Shown here: positions 1-6,453 of the stretch, piece after piece
Layout of the letters: every line of letters begins with the position of its first letter
Numbering within the stretch: position 1 is the stretch's first letter
Assembly: GCA_029933635.1 (NCBI GenBank)
Contig: JAOZNS010000085.1
Coordinates: 1 to 10,202, forward strand
DNA from: Candidatus Zixiibacteriota bacterium
GTDB lineage: Bacteria > Zixibacteria > MSB-5A5 > SM1-73
Reading direction: 5' to 3'
DNA: 10,202 nt
Notes under the pieces: model-generated
What the model was told of the DNA's origin: nothing
The model's input: the letters and a program-made list of their open reading frames with translations, nothing else
Databases searched by the model: none
Made by a program: the position numbers and the translations under genes

Positions 1-1310
1 ATACCTTGGGCAGATGCTGGTGGGAGGATTACCATCAAAGGGGAGGTGCAGCCTTTGAAAGATTTCATTTCTATCCCTTTGCAGAAGCTTTATCCAACGT
101 TCAAAAACAATTGATCAGACCAAAAGAGAAGTTATCTGATCCTGCCCATTCGCTGACCCGTTGGTCCTATCCAGAAAGCGAATCATCTCCCAAGAAGGAT
201 TATAACGTGGTGATAATTTTATTGGAAAGCTGGTTAGCGCGCTTTGTGGGAGCATTAGGAGGAGACCCAGACGTAACCCCCAACTTTGATAGTTTAGCCC
301 AAAATGGAATTCTGTTGGAAAACCTTTTCGCCACCGGCACACGCACCAACCGGGGACTGGTTTCAATCCTTTGCTCGTTCCCCTCTCAACTTGGTCGGTC
401 CATCATGAAAAAGTTTTCCTGCAATCATCCTTTCCGATCCATTTCGCAAATCCTGAAGGAACGAGGATATAAGTCCATTCTGATCTATGGAGGCGATCTA
501 CAATTTGACAATATGGAGGGCTTTTTAAAGGGTGAGGGAATTGAAAGGTTCATCGGTGAACGTGACTTCCCCTCGAAAACAAGGTTGGGCAAGTGGGGCG
601 TTCCGGATCACATCGTCTTTGAGAGAGCCAATCAGGAATTTGGCAAATTTGGCCAAAAGCCATTCCTAGGTATCATCGTTACCTTGAGCAATCATGAGCC
701 CTTTCTTCTGCCCTCTCCTGCTTTCAAAATCTTCTCTTCAGATGTGCCTCATTCCGATTATCTGAACGCCTTTTATTATTCCGATTGGGCTTTGGGTGAA
801 TTTTTCCGAAAGGCGGAAAAACAATCCTACTTTAAAAACACCATATTTGTCTTGGTGGCAGATCATGGAAAACTGATGGAGACTCAAAGTGATCTGCCTT
901 GGGATAGGTTTCACATCGCCGGTTTGATCTATGCCCCACATATTCTGGGTAGCCTTCCCAGACGGATCTCCACTGTAGCAAGCCAGACCGATCTTCTTCC
1001 CACCATCTTGGGTCTTCTAAGCAGACCAACGCTTCATCAGTCTTGGGGCCGGGATCTACTTTCCCTTCCTCCAGATGATGCTGGCTTTGCCATGATGCTG
1101 GACGGAGATCTCATCGGCTGGTTGGAAGGAGAGTATTTCCTGATCGATCGAATAGGCGCAAACTGCTCGCTTTACAACATTCAAAAGGATCCGCTTCAAA
1201 CCAAGGACCTATCCTTAGAGTTACCCGATCTGGCAAGAGAACTTCAGACCAAGGAACGTTCGTTTCTCCAGCTGAGCATCGAAATGACAAAAAAAACGGC
1301 TCCGGATTAG
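1..1310 (+). CDS. LTA synthase / MdoB-like sulfatase-fold enzyme, 5' end beyond window
   Basis: The frame is open to the left edge, so the N-terminus is missing; the TTG at 6 is only the first possible start inside the window. Members of this family (COG1368) are membrane enzymes that move phosphoglycerol, phosphoethanolamine or similar groups onto envelope polymers; the usual N-terminal membrane helices would lie off-window. Residues counted from position 6: the metal site begins with NVVIILLESW (Glu74), the nucleophile region is GTRTNRG (Thr114 is the likely nucleophile, by analogy with LtaS Thr300), followed by YGGD near 161, SNH at 228-230, and ADHG at 285-288 (Asp286 and His287 as metal ligands). 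All core ligands therefore look intact. It ends with TAG and converges on the macro-domain gene, 40 bases away. The substrate cannot be told from sequence; a plain sulfatase is less likely, because the Cys/Ser-x-Pro-x-Arg sulfatase signature is absent. Confidence 0.88.
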   Translation, partial: TLGRCWWEDYHQRGGAAFERFHFYPFAEALSNVQKQLIRPKEKLSDPAHSLTRWSYPESESSPKKDYNVVIILLESWLARFVGALGGDPDVTPNFDSLAQNGILLENLFATGTRTNRGLVSILCSFPSQLGRSIMKKFSCNHPFRSISQILKERGYKSILIYGGDLQFDNMEGFLKGEGIERFIGERDFPSKTRLGKWGVPDHIVFERANQEFGKFGQKPFLGIIVTLSNHEPFLLPSPAFKIFSSDVPHSDYLNAFYYSDWALGEFFRKAEKQSYFKNTIFVLVADHGKLMETQSDLPWDRFHIAGLIYAPHILGSLPRRISTVASQTDLLPTILGLLSRPTLHQSWGRDLLSLPPDDAGFAMMLDGDLIGWLEGEYFLIDRIGANCSLYNIQKDPLQTKDLSLELPDLARELQTKERSFLQLSIEMTKKTAPD

Positions 1311-1323
1311 ATACCCTGAGTCG
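1289..1323 (-). terminator. Candidate intrinsic terminator for the leftward transcript
   Basis: Read on the minus strand, CGACTC (1318-1323) can pair with GAGCCG (1297-1302), with one A-C mismatch and a possible extra GG/CC pairing inside the loop, followed directly by eight T (1289-1296). It lies about 28 bases past the macro-domain stop codon, where a terminator is expected, but inside the last codons of the convergent sulfatase gene. The stem is imperfect, so this is a moderate call. Confidence 0.38.
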
Positions 1324-1350
1324 TTGAGAGTGTCTGCCTTCTGAAAGTTC

Positions 1351-1872
1351 TCAATCTGGCTGAAGCCGAGCACTCCAAATATCATAACTTCTCTTATCAA
1401 AAAGGACGAATCGAACTTCTTTTAAATATTTCAGCTTTTTTGCGAAAACTCTAACTTGTTCAAGCATTATTTCTGCGCATCTATCCACTGGGAAGCCGCC
1501 CACCCCGGTGCCCAAAGCGGGAAAAGCTATAGATTGGACCTTCAGCTCTTCTGCTCTCTTCAGGCTGTTTTGCGTGGCCTCCCTTATGTGCTCTTGGCTG
1601 GTCACCAAATCTTGCCCCATAACTGCGGCGTGAATAACATACCTTGCCTTCAAATCTCCTCCATTTGTCGCCAGCGCCTCACCGACGGGGATGGGTCCCT
1701 TGCTCATTGCTTCCTTTTCAATTCGGGCGCCACCTTTTCTTTTTATAGCTCCGGCCACACCACCACCCATCCAGAGGTGGTTGTTGGCCGCATTCACAAT
1801 GGCATCAACTTCTTGATCCGTTATATCACCCTGAATCAACTTGATCATGACTTTTCGAGCCCTTTGGAACAT
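1351..1872 (-). CDS. Macro-domain (ADP-ribose-binding) protein
   Basis: A single-domain protein of 173 residues if started at 1872. Macro domains bind ADP-ribose and related nucleotides, and many remove ADP-ribose from proteins or hydrolyse O-acetyl-ADP-ribose; the protein has no signal peptide and should be cytosolic. Visible motifs: GDIT at 15-18, VDAIVNAANN at 22-31, the glycine loop GGGVAGAI at 36-43 and the phosphate-binding PALGTGVGGFP at 118-128. The start is ambiguous. ATG at 1872 has GGAG six bases upstream, while ATG at 1848 begins directly with the domain (MIKLIQGDIT) and has a poorer site; the frame is also open to ATG at 1941. The gene overlaps the PAP2 gene by 47 bases (23 from 1848), which suggests cotranscription and translational coupling. 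Catalytic activity, as opposed to binding, is not shown by sequence. Confidence 0.9.
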   Translation of the reverse strand: MFQRARKVMIKLIQGDITDQEVDAIVNAANNHLWMGGGVAGAIKRKGGARIEKEAMSKGPIPVGEALATNGGDLKARYVIHAAVMGQDLVTSQEHIREATQNSLKRAEELKVQSIAFPALGTGVGGFPVDRCAEIMLEQVRVFAKKLKYLKEVRFVLFDKRSYDIWSARLQPD

Positions 1873-2437
1873 AAAACACTCCAGGAATTTTTTTTGCCAA
1901 TAATTTATAAATGAGCAAGGTTGCCATGGCGCATAAAACACCTAAGATAATTCCTGCCACCACATCAAGAGGATAGTGCACTCCCACATATATCCGGGAG
2001 TATGAGACTAAAACCGCGAGTCCAAGCAAAACCGTTTTTAGCTTAGGATAAACGAAGGATAGAAGCATCGTCCCGGTAAAAATGTTAGTTGCATGGGAGG
2101 AGGGAAAAGAGAAGGACTTGGTGCAGTTCACCAATAAATGGACTCCTTCCAGAACGTTACAGGGTCTTATCCTTCCCACCAACGGCTTTAAGAGGCTGTT
2201 GCAAACCTGATCGCTCAAGGTAATACCCAGAACCAGAAGGAAAACCGCCACCTTTCCCCTCCTCTTTCCAAACAACAACAAAAAGATTGCCAGAAGAAAC
2301 AACGGGATTCGCCAGTAATCCAGATTGGTCAGAATGGGAAAAAGAAAGTCAAAGACGCAATTCCCAACCTTGGAGTTGAGAAAAAAGAAAAGCATGGTAT
2401 CAACCTGGAGAGTTTTTTCTATCAGAGGGTAAAGCAT
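1826..2437 (-). CDS. PAP2-family membrane phosphatase
   Basis: A 203-residue integral membrane protein of the PAP2 / type 2 phosphatidic acid phosphatase superfamily. These enzymes dephosphorylate lipid phosphates or undecaprenyl pyrophosphate with the active site at the outer membrane face. All three phosphatase motifs are present: Lys84 through Arg91-Pro92 (KPLVGRIRP), FPSSHA at 111-116 with His115, and SRIYVGVHYPLD at 147-158 with nucleophile His154 and Asp158. Hydrophobic helices appear near 45-56, 63-74, 120-130, 136-146 and 159-180. The start is uncertain: ATG at 2437 has AAAGG very close to it, and ATG at 2395 (residue 15) has AGG at better spacing. The C-terminus overlaps the macro-domain gene. 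A role in recycling undecaprenyl carrier lipid is a reasonable inference but not distinguishable from phosphatidylglycerophosphate or phosphatidate phosphatase. Confidence 0.9.
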   Translation of the reverse strand: MLYPLIEKTLQVDTMLFFFLNSKVGNCVFDFLFPILTNLDYWRIPLFLLAIFLLLFGKRRGKVAVFLLVLGITLSDQVCNSLLKPLVGRIRPCNVLEGVHLLVNCTKSFSFPSSHATNIFTGTMLLSFVYPKLKTVLLGLAVLVSYSRIYVGVHYPLDVVAGIILGVLCAMATLLIYKLLAKKIPGVFYVPKGSKSHDQVDSG

Positions 2438-2746
2438 GACCTTTAAACTTAATTGAAAATAATGTTATGGTTCACTTGGAGTTGCATAAATAATTTAAAG
2501 TTATAAGTCATCTCCAAAAAAGTTGCTCTGACCACATGAATGTGTATATGCACACCATACGAGGGTGTGGGTTCGATTGATCATAAAGCGCAAGATTATT
2601 TCCTTTACCTCCCCCTTTTATTCCCCCTCTCCATCCAGATGGGTGGAGAAGGGGATAGGTCACTTGGCTCAAATGAGGGGTGAGGTCTTGTAAGTGTCTT
2701 CATATTAACTCGTTAATTTCGTTTTTGTTATTGAAAACTTCAGCAA
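2438..2746. other. 309-base intergenic region between two leftward genes
   Basis: No convincing gene is present. The half next to the PAP2 gene (2438-2530) is AT-rich and would be where a PAP2 promoter lies, but I see no clear -35/-10 pair with proper spacing. A small imperfect inverted repeat (TGTG at 2541-2544 with CACA at 2551-2554) is followed by GGGTTCGATT at 2569-2578, which resembles the 5' half of a tRNA T-arm; the complementary half is missing, so no tRNA is called. The remainder is dominated by a nested palindrome, listed separately. Confidence 0.6.
2607..2686. repeat. Nested palindromic element, REP/MITE-like
   Basis: The inner hairpin pairs 2622-2636 with 2641-2655 around a four-base AGAT loop: 15 positions with one mismatch and one G-T wobble. 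An outer arm, ACCTCCCCCT (2607-2616), pairs with AGGGGTGAGGT (2676-2686) with a single bulge. Arms of the CCTC-CCCC and GGGG-GAGG type on both sides of a strong hairpin resemble the short interspersed palindromes found between genes in many bacteria. No T-run follows in either direction, so an intrinsic terminator is unlikely. Whether it is repeated in the genome cannot be seen from one copy. Confidence 0.55.
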
Positions 2747-3688
2747 CTAAAATGAAGAAGAGCCAAAGTTCTTTATGAAGTTTTTCACCTTTCTTAAAGA
2801 AGGAATTCCAGCTCTTCCGCCCAATCTTTTGCATTTCAGTGCCGCACAGGCATTAGCAAATTCAGCAATCTTTCTCAAAGACCATCTTTTTAGGAGCCCA
2901 TAGATGAAAGCGCCATGAAAGACATCTCCTGCTCCGGTGGTATCAATAACCTTTACCTTGAAACCTGGAGAAAGAAAAATATTATCGCCTGTCCCACAGA
3001 TACATCCATCTTCTCCTATGGTAACCACCACAGTTTTGAAACCCCTTTTCATCAATTCCTTACAGGCTTTGAAGGGATCGGACCTTTTCACAAAGCCACA
3101 GGCAAATCTTCTGGATACGATCAGATGATCTACGAAGGGAAAAACTTTTTCCACCCCTTTTCTCAAGCTCCCCACATCCAAGCAAACTTCTGCATTCTGT
3201 TTTTTGGCCCATCGTGCCACCAACACGTTAATCTCTGGCTCCCGAGCATCGATGTGTAAGAATCTGGTGGAGATGGAATTCAAAAATTTAAGATCCTCTT
3301 TTTTGAGGTTATCTTTCTTATCCCGATCCAATGCCACCGTCCTTTCTCCTGAGTTTTTATCCACCCAGATGAAAGCTTTAGCCGTCTTTATCTTCTTATC
3401 GCACCAGAGGAACCGAACATCTACCCCTTCCTTTTGCAATTCAGATTTGACCAACCTCCCCTCCGGATCATCTCCCACCTTGCCAATGTAACACACTCTC
3501 GCTCCCAGCCTTGCTAAGGTAACCAAGGCGGTCGGCACCGGACCTCCTCCCTGAACGGACAATTTGATCACATCGACCTTATCATCCACATGGGGGTAAG
3601 GATCGAGGAGGCACAGGTAATCCACCGCATTTACTCCCAGACCCACACAATCATACCTGTTCTTTTTATTTGAATCTGACTTGACCAC
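2747..3688 (-). CDS. PfkB-family sugar/nucleoside kinase
   Basis: A ribokinase-like cytosolic kinase that transfers phosphate from ATP to a sugar or nucleoside hydroxyl. From the GTG at 3688 the protein has 313 residues, normal for the family. It shows the GLGVNAVDYL opening strand, the substrate-site glycine motif GGGPVPTALVTLARLG at 47-62, TIGEDGCI near 223-230 and the signature DTTGAGD at 249-255, whose Asp255 is the catalytic base. GGGP in place of the common GGN occurs in the ketohexokinase/sulfofructose-kinase-like branch, but the substrate cannot be assigned. The start is chosen because GAGG lies six bases before GTG at 3688; TTG at 3703, with AAGG six bases upstream, is an alternative. 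Either way the gene overlaps the YigZ-family gene (23 or 38 bases), which implies cotranscription and coupled translation. It ends in TAG. Confidence 0.88.
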   Translation of the reverse strand: MVKSDSNKKNRYDCVGLGVNAVDYLCLLDPYPHVDDKVDVIKLSVQGGGPVPTALVTLARLGARVCYIGKVGDDPEGRLVKSELQKEGVDVRFLWCDKKIKTAKAFIWVDKNSGERTVALDRDKKDNLKKEDLKFLNSISTRFLHIDAREPEINVLVARWAKKQNAEVCLDVGSLRKGVEKVFPFVDHLIVSRRFACGFVKRSDPFKACKELMKRGFKTVVVTIGEDGCICGTGDNIFLSPGFKVKVIDTTGAGDVFHGAFIYGLLKRWSLRKIAEFANACAALKCKRLGGRAGIPSLRKVKNFIKNFGSSSF

Positions 3689-4280
3689 CGGTGGCCTCAA
3701 CAAGTGCCTTTTTTATCTTTTCTACCAGGCTGGCTCTTACTTCAATCTTTACAATGACAGACCTTTGGAAACCTTGCTGTATGAGTCGAACCTGGTATTT
3801 GTTGAAAATCCGATTCACCTTTCCGATCATGTTCAAAGGAAAGGAGAGCACAATCTCTGAGCAGATCCATCTTTTTGTCCTCTCGCCTTTTTGCAAGACA
3901 GCAAGGGCACTTTCTCGATAAGCACGGGATAGCCTTCCCGTTCCCAGCTTCACTCCACCGAAATAGCGAGTGACCACCACCAGGACGTTATAAAGGTTCT
4001 CCGATTTGATGGCAGAAAGAATTGGTCCGCCAGCGCTCCCCCTGGGCTCCTTGGCATCGCTGAACTTTAGAGTCTCCCCGTCTGTATCCTTAATTCGGAA
4101 GGCAAAACAATTGTGGGTGGCATCAAAAAATTTTTCAGAGATTTTTCCAATCCAGTCTTTAGCGTCTTCTTCCTCGTTCACCGGGATGGCGGTGGCGATG
4201 AAGACAGATCCTGCAACCCTGGTCTTTGCACGAACCTGTTTTCGGAGGGTGAAATATTCATCCGAAGAAAGAGGGTTCAT
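3666..4280 (-). CDS. yigZ: YigZ/IMPACT-family protein (UPF0029)
   Basis: A 204-residue protein, the normal length for bacterial YigZ. The N-terminal IMPACT domain (about 15-125) carries all family blocks: ATHNCFAFRI at 54-63, SDAKEPRGSAGGPIL at 74-88 (usually SDDGEPSGTAG, so the first part is slightly divergent) and RYFGGVKLGTGRLSRAY at 105-121. The C-terminal part (about 140-204) fits the DUF1949 ferredoxin-like domain. The family's role is unsettled; the eukaryotic relative IMPACT regulates the Gcn2 kinase through Gcn1, and bacterial members are suspected to bind ribosomes or nucleic acids. The ATG overlaps the stop of the upstream 83-residue gene (ATGA, 4277-4280) and there is only a weak Shine-Dalgarno, so translation is probably coupled to that gene. 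Confidence 0.92.
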   Translation of the reverse strand: MNPLSSDEYFTLRKQVRAKTRVAGSVFIATAIPVNEEEDAKDWIGKISEKFFDATHNCFAFRIKDTDGETLKFSDAKEPRGSAGGPILSAIKSENLYNVLVVVTRYFGGVKLGTGRLSRAYRESALAVLQKGERTKRWICSEIVLSFPLNMIGKVNRIFNKYQVRLIQQGFQRSVIVKIEVRASLVEKIKKALVEATGGQVRFK

Positions 4281-4528
4281 TCAGACAAATCTTCTTTCAG
4301 TTTGGGCAACAGAAATTGTTCAATCAATCTGTTGAATCGGGACATGTATATCAGATCAAATTTGTCCATCTCAAATGGCAAAAGCTTCTCCGCCTTGAGC
4401 CTTACCAAAGCCGCCTCCTTTTTGGCCTGACCCAAAGTAAGTCTCCCACTTTTTATCTTCTCACATACCTCATCCACCATCTTTTGAAGCTTTTTCACCC
4501 TCTCCTCATAATCGAGATATCTCTCCAT
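4277..4528 (-). CDS. Small charged helical protein of unknown function
   Basis: I do not recognise the family. The 83-residue product is rich in Lys, Glu and Leu, without cysteine-pair, signal-peptide or membrane features; the only cysteine is near residue 22. Predicted character is two or three helices: a first one around 5-27 with heptad-like hydrophobic spacing, GRLTLGQAKKEAALVRLKAEK (split by glycines, about 28-48), and a last one around 60-82. ATG at 4528 has AGGAG 12 bases upstream, rather far. Support for it being real comes from the four-base ATGA overlap with the YigZ-family gene and from the lack of any competing frame with family similarity. It may be a partner or regulator of the YigZ protein; that is inference from position alone. 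Confidence 0.72.
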   Translation of the reverse strand: MERYLDYEERVKKLQKMVDEVCEKIKSGRLTLGQAKKEAALVRLKAEKLLPFEMDKFDLIYMSRFNRLIEQFLLPKLKEDLSE

Positions 4529-4537
4529 ATATTTTCA

Positions 4538-4555
4538 ATTCTCCTAAAAGAGAAT
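4538..4555 (-). promoter_or_regulatory. Short hairpin covering the Shine-Dalgarno of the 83-residue gene
   Basis: On the minus strand ATTCTC (4550-4555) pairs perfectly with GAGAAT (4538-4543) around a six-base loop. The AGGAG ribosome binding sequence (4541-4545) is partly inside the stem, so folding could lower translation of the small gene and of the coupled YigZ-family gene. The stem is only six base pairs and AT-rich, so the effect may be small. Confidence 0.25.
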
Positions 4556-4643
4556 ATCCAAAGATACCTGCTTGGGCTACCTCAGGTTTCAGCCTGGAGC
4601 AAGATATTTTTTGCATCTTTTACCAGAAGACGATGATCCCCTG

Positions 4644-5513
4644 CTAAATATAATTCACCACCAGATCCAGATCGTCAACCCCCTCCAGCAAAACCGCACC
4701 CTGATCAATCAGCTCCTTTACTTTTCGGGAACCTTCCTTTGCCATCACGAACAGGGGTTTGCCCTGTTTGCAGGCTAAGTTCGCCGCATCCATTGTGCCG
4801 GCGCTATCCTCGTCCATCTCCACAACGATCACCGCCTGAGAGAGCCCTACCACGATCCTGTTTCTGGCCATAAGCTGACCCACCTTCACCGGAACTCCCA
4901 GACCATACTCGGTGATGAGAGCTCCGCTTTGGGAAATTTCCCTGGCCAGCCCAGCATTCTCAGAGGGAAAGATATTATTCAAGCCTGTTCCCAAAACCGC
5001 ATAAGTTTTGCCTTCCTGCTGGATGGCACCAATGTGAGCGGCAGAGTCGATCCCTTCTGCCAGACCGCTGACCACCACCACCTTCCTTTGAGCCAGATCC
5101 TTTCCGATCCGGACCGCAAGCTCAATCCCACCGGTGGTATATCCACGGTGCGTCCCAATCACTGCCACAAAGGTCTTTTCCCCAACGGGAAACTCTCCCC
5201 GATAATAAAGAAGCGGAGGTGGATCGTCGATCTGCTTTAAGAGCTGAGGATAATCCTCATCCAATATGGTCAGAACGCCCACACCCTGCTCTTCCAAATA
5301 AAGAAGATGTTTCTCAATCTCCGGGAGCCAATCTTGAGATCTTAAGATCTCATCCACCTTTTGAGAGCTGATCCGTGGAAGAGATAAAAGCTCCTCTCTG
5401 GAAGCCTTGTATACGTTCTCCGGAGATCCAAAACTCAAAAGAAGCTGTTGGAACGTTTTTGGTCCCACCCTTGCCTTCTCTCTTAGCGCCACCACATATT
5501 TTCTGTAGTCCAA
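4644..5513 (-). CDS. dprA: DprA-like DNA-processing protein (SLOG fold), divergent
   Basis: A 289-residue protein with the DprA architecture: an N-terminal helix-hairpin-helix-like region (about 1-55, GPKTFQQLLLSFGSPE and LPRISSQKVDEIL), then the Rossmann-like DprA domain (about 80-275). DprA loads RecA on incoming single-stranded DNA during transformation. Matching blocks are DEDYPQLLKQIDDPP (85-99), SGLAEGIDSAAHIGAI (149-164), AVLGTGLNNIFPSEN (172-186), ARNRIVVGLS (216-225) and VVEMDEDSAGT. Departures: GTHRGYTTGG (120-129) stands where most DprAs have GSR-x-x-T-x-YG, and VMAKEG (256-261) where AVPG is usual. No C-terminal winged helix is present. It may be a DprA paralogue with another role. 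The start is TTG at 5513, supported by AGAGG six bases upstream. It ends in TAG; the gap to the ComF-like gene is 203 bases. Confidence 0.85.
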   Translation of the reverse strand: MDYRKYVVALREKARVGPKTFQQLLLSFGSPENVYKASREELLSLPRISSQKVDEILRSQDWLPEIEKHLLYLEEQGVGVLTILDEDYPQLLKQIDDPPPLLYYRGEFPVGEKTFVAVIGTHRGYTTGGIELAVRIGKDLAQRKVVVVSGLAEGIDSAAHIGAIQQEGKTYAVLGTGLNNIFPSENAGLAREISQSGALITEYGLGVPVKVGQLMARNRIVVGLSQAVIVVEMDEDSAGTMDAANLACKQGKPLFVMAKEGSRKVKELIDQGAVLLEGVDDLDLVVNYI

Positions 5514-5646
5514 CTTGCACCTCTTTTGTTCTTATGCTCACCAGAAAGAAATTAAACGAAAAAAATCAAATATCAAGCGAAAACTAAAGGGTCTCTGAAA
5601 AGCTTTTTTATTATCCGAAGGCGAAAGTTTCTTCCACATATATAGC

Positions 5647-5667
5647 AGAATAAAAGCCCATGGGCCT
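5647..5667 (-). terminator. Weak candidate terminator after the ComF-like gene
   Basis: On the minus strand AGGCC (5663-5667) can pair with GGCTT (5654-5658) around a CATG loop, followed by TTATT. It sits about 50 bases past the ComF-like stop codon. The stem is five base pairs with one G-T wobble and the T tract is interrupted, so confidence is low; the same bases form a perfect ten-base palindrome at 5656-5665. Confidence 0.22.
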
Positions 5668-5716
5668 CCCCTGAGCCGGAGACGCTGACTTTTAAATTTT
5701 ATGGATTAGAGCATCA

Positions 5717-6034
5717 CTACCAGTCTAATCCCAGTTGTTTCGATCGTGTGGATAATAGATTTTCTGTGGAGAAAGCAGTTTTTGCCAGCACCAGAGCAAA
5801 AATCTTTTCTGGCTTAGCCTCTCTCAGAAGCGATGCAATCTGATTCAAGGTAGCACCAGAAGCAGATAGGTCATCAATCAACAAAAGCCTTCTTCCTTTC
5901 AGCCCTGAAGGTTTTACCACCTTGAAGGTATCAAGCACGTTTAACCGTTTAAGTTCTATCCTTCTGATCTCCTTCTGAGGTTTGGTTATCCTGATCCTCC
6001 TTAAGGAATCCTTTTCCCAACGAATTTTTGTCAT
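5717..6034 (-). CDS. ComF-like phosphoribosyltransferase, C-terminal segment after an in-frame TAG
   Basis: This 105-residue reading frame carries the second half of a ComF/type I phosphoribosyltransferase: RRIRITKPQKEI at 12-23 (the family's R-x-T-x-x-Q block), then LNVLDTFKV, and the PRPP-binding loop LLIDDLSASGATL at 51-63 with the paired Asp residues, followed by a helix and strand ending in LVLAKT. It starts with the ATG that follows immediately after the TAG ending the N-terminal segment, in the same frame, with no good Shine-Dalgarno. It could be made by termination-reinitiation at TAGATG, or it may be the untranslated rest of a gene inactivated by a nonsense mutation. Type I phosphoribosyltransferases move phosphoribose between PRPP and a base; ComF members are needed for DNA uptake in some bacteria. 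Confidence 0.65.
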   Translation of the reverse strand: MTKIRWEKDSLRRIRITKPQKEIRRIELKRLNVLDTFKVVKPSGLKGRRLLLIDDLSASGATLNQIASLLREAKPEKIFALVLAKTAFSTENLLSTRSKQLGLDW

Positions 6035-6415
6035 CTATTCAATTCTTTCTGCCATAAAAGATGTTGGGTCAAAGGCTCGGCTTTTGAAGGAGGGAGGAAC
6101 CGTCAGGATCAATTCAGAAGATCTCAGAAGGGGATGAGCCTTTATAAAATCCGAAGCTAATACAGCCAGAATCTTACCAGCCTGCCTGTCTTGCTCATAT
6201 TTGAACTTATGTAAAAGGTAACCCAATTGGGTTCTTTTTCTGGTGACCCCTCCAGATATGCTATACTCTCCCAAAGCAACGCCTGTGTCGAAGTTTCCCG
6301 TAAGGAAGATCGGCTCTATTTCTGATAAAGATAAAGCTTCAATTTCTTCACCGGAACCAAACACCCAGCCAAAGCCCAACTTAACAAGAAGCCTTTTTAT
6401 ACCCTCCCTCATCAT
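6035..6415 (-). CDS. ComF-like phosphoribosyltransferase, N-terminal segment ending at an in-frame TAG
   Basis: A 126-residue frame with the first half of the family: DTGVALGEYSISGGVTRKRTQLG at about 43-65 in shorter blocks (FDTG, TRKRTQLG), LLHKFKYEQDR (67-77) matching the conserved L-K-Y region, and LTVPPSFKSRAFDP (104-117), the usual VPVP-x-x-x-x-R-x-x-x segment. ComF's N-terminal zinc-finger cysteines are absent; the start is instead MMREGIKRLL. A stop lies just upstream of ATG 6415, and GAG occurs five bases before it. The frame closes with TAG (6035-6037) exactly where homologous proteins continue; joined, the two halves total 232 residues, the usual ComF length. It lies 38 bases after the M23 peptidase gene in the same direction. 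Confidence 0.68.
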   Translation of the reverse strand: MMREGIKRLLVKLGFGWVFGSGEEIEALSLSEIEPIFLTGNFDTGVALGEYSISGGVTRKRTQLGYLLHKFKYEQDRQAGKILAVLASDFIKAHPLLRSSELILTVPPSFKSRAFDPTSFMAERIE

Positions 6416-6453
6416 AACAGCTCATAAAAATGGAGAGGAATCAATCTCACCAA

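Noticed and set aside
1456..1914. Plus-strand 152-codon frame opposite the macro-domain and PAP2 genes
   Set aside because: It is antisense to two genes with full family motifs, and its translation resembles no family.
2569..2578. tRNA T-arm-like GGGTTCGATT
   Set aside because: The 3' half of the T stem, an acceptor stem and a seven-base anticodon loop are all missing on both strands; it is at most a relic and more likely chance.
2641..2746. A terminator for the PfkB gene in the downstream gap
   Set aside because: The only strong hairpin in the gap has no T tract in either direction, so it was called a repeat instead.
4575..4605. Imperfect hairpin (CCTG with CAGG) between the DprA-like and 83-residue genes as a terminator
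   Set aside because: The stem is about four base pairs and no T tract follows on the minus strand.
5717..6415. TAG read as an amino acid genome-wide (pyrrolysine or recoded amber)
   Set aside because: TAG is the natural stop of the sulfatase-like, PfkB and DprA-like genes and of the C-terminal segment here, and no suppressor tRNA or pyl gene is in the window.
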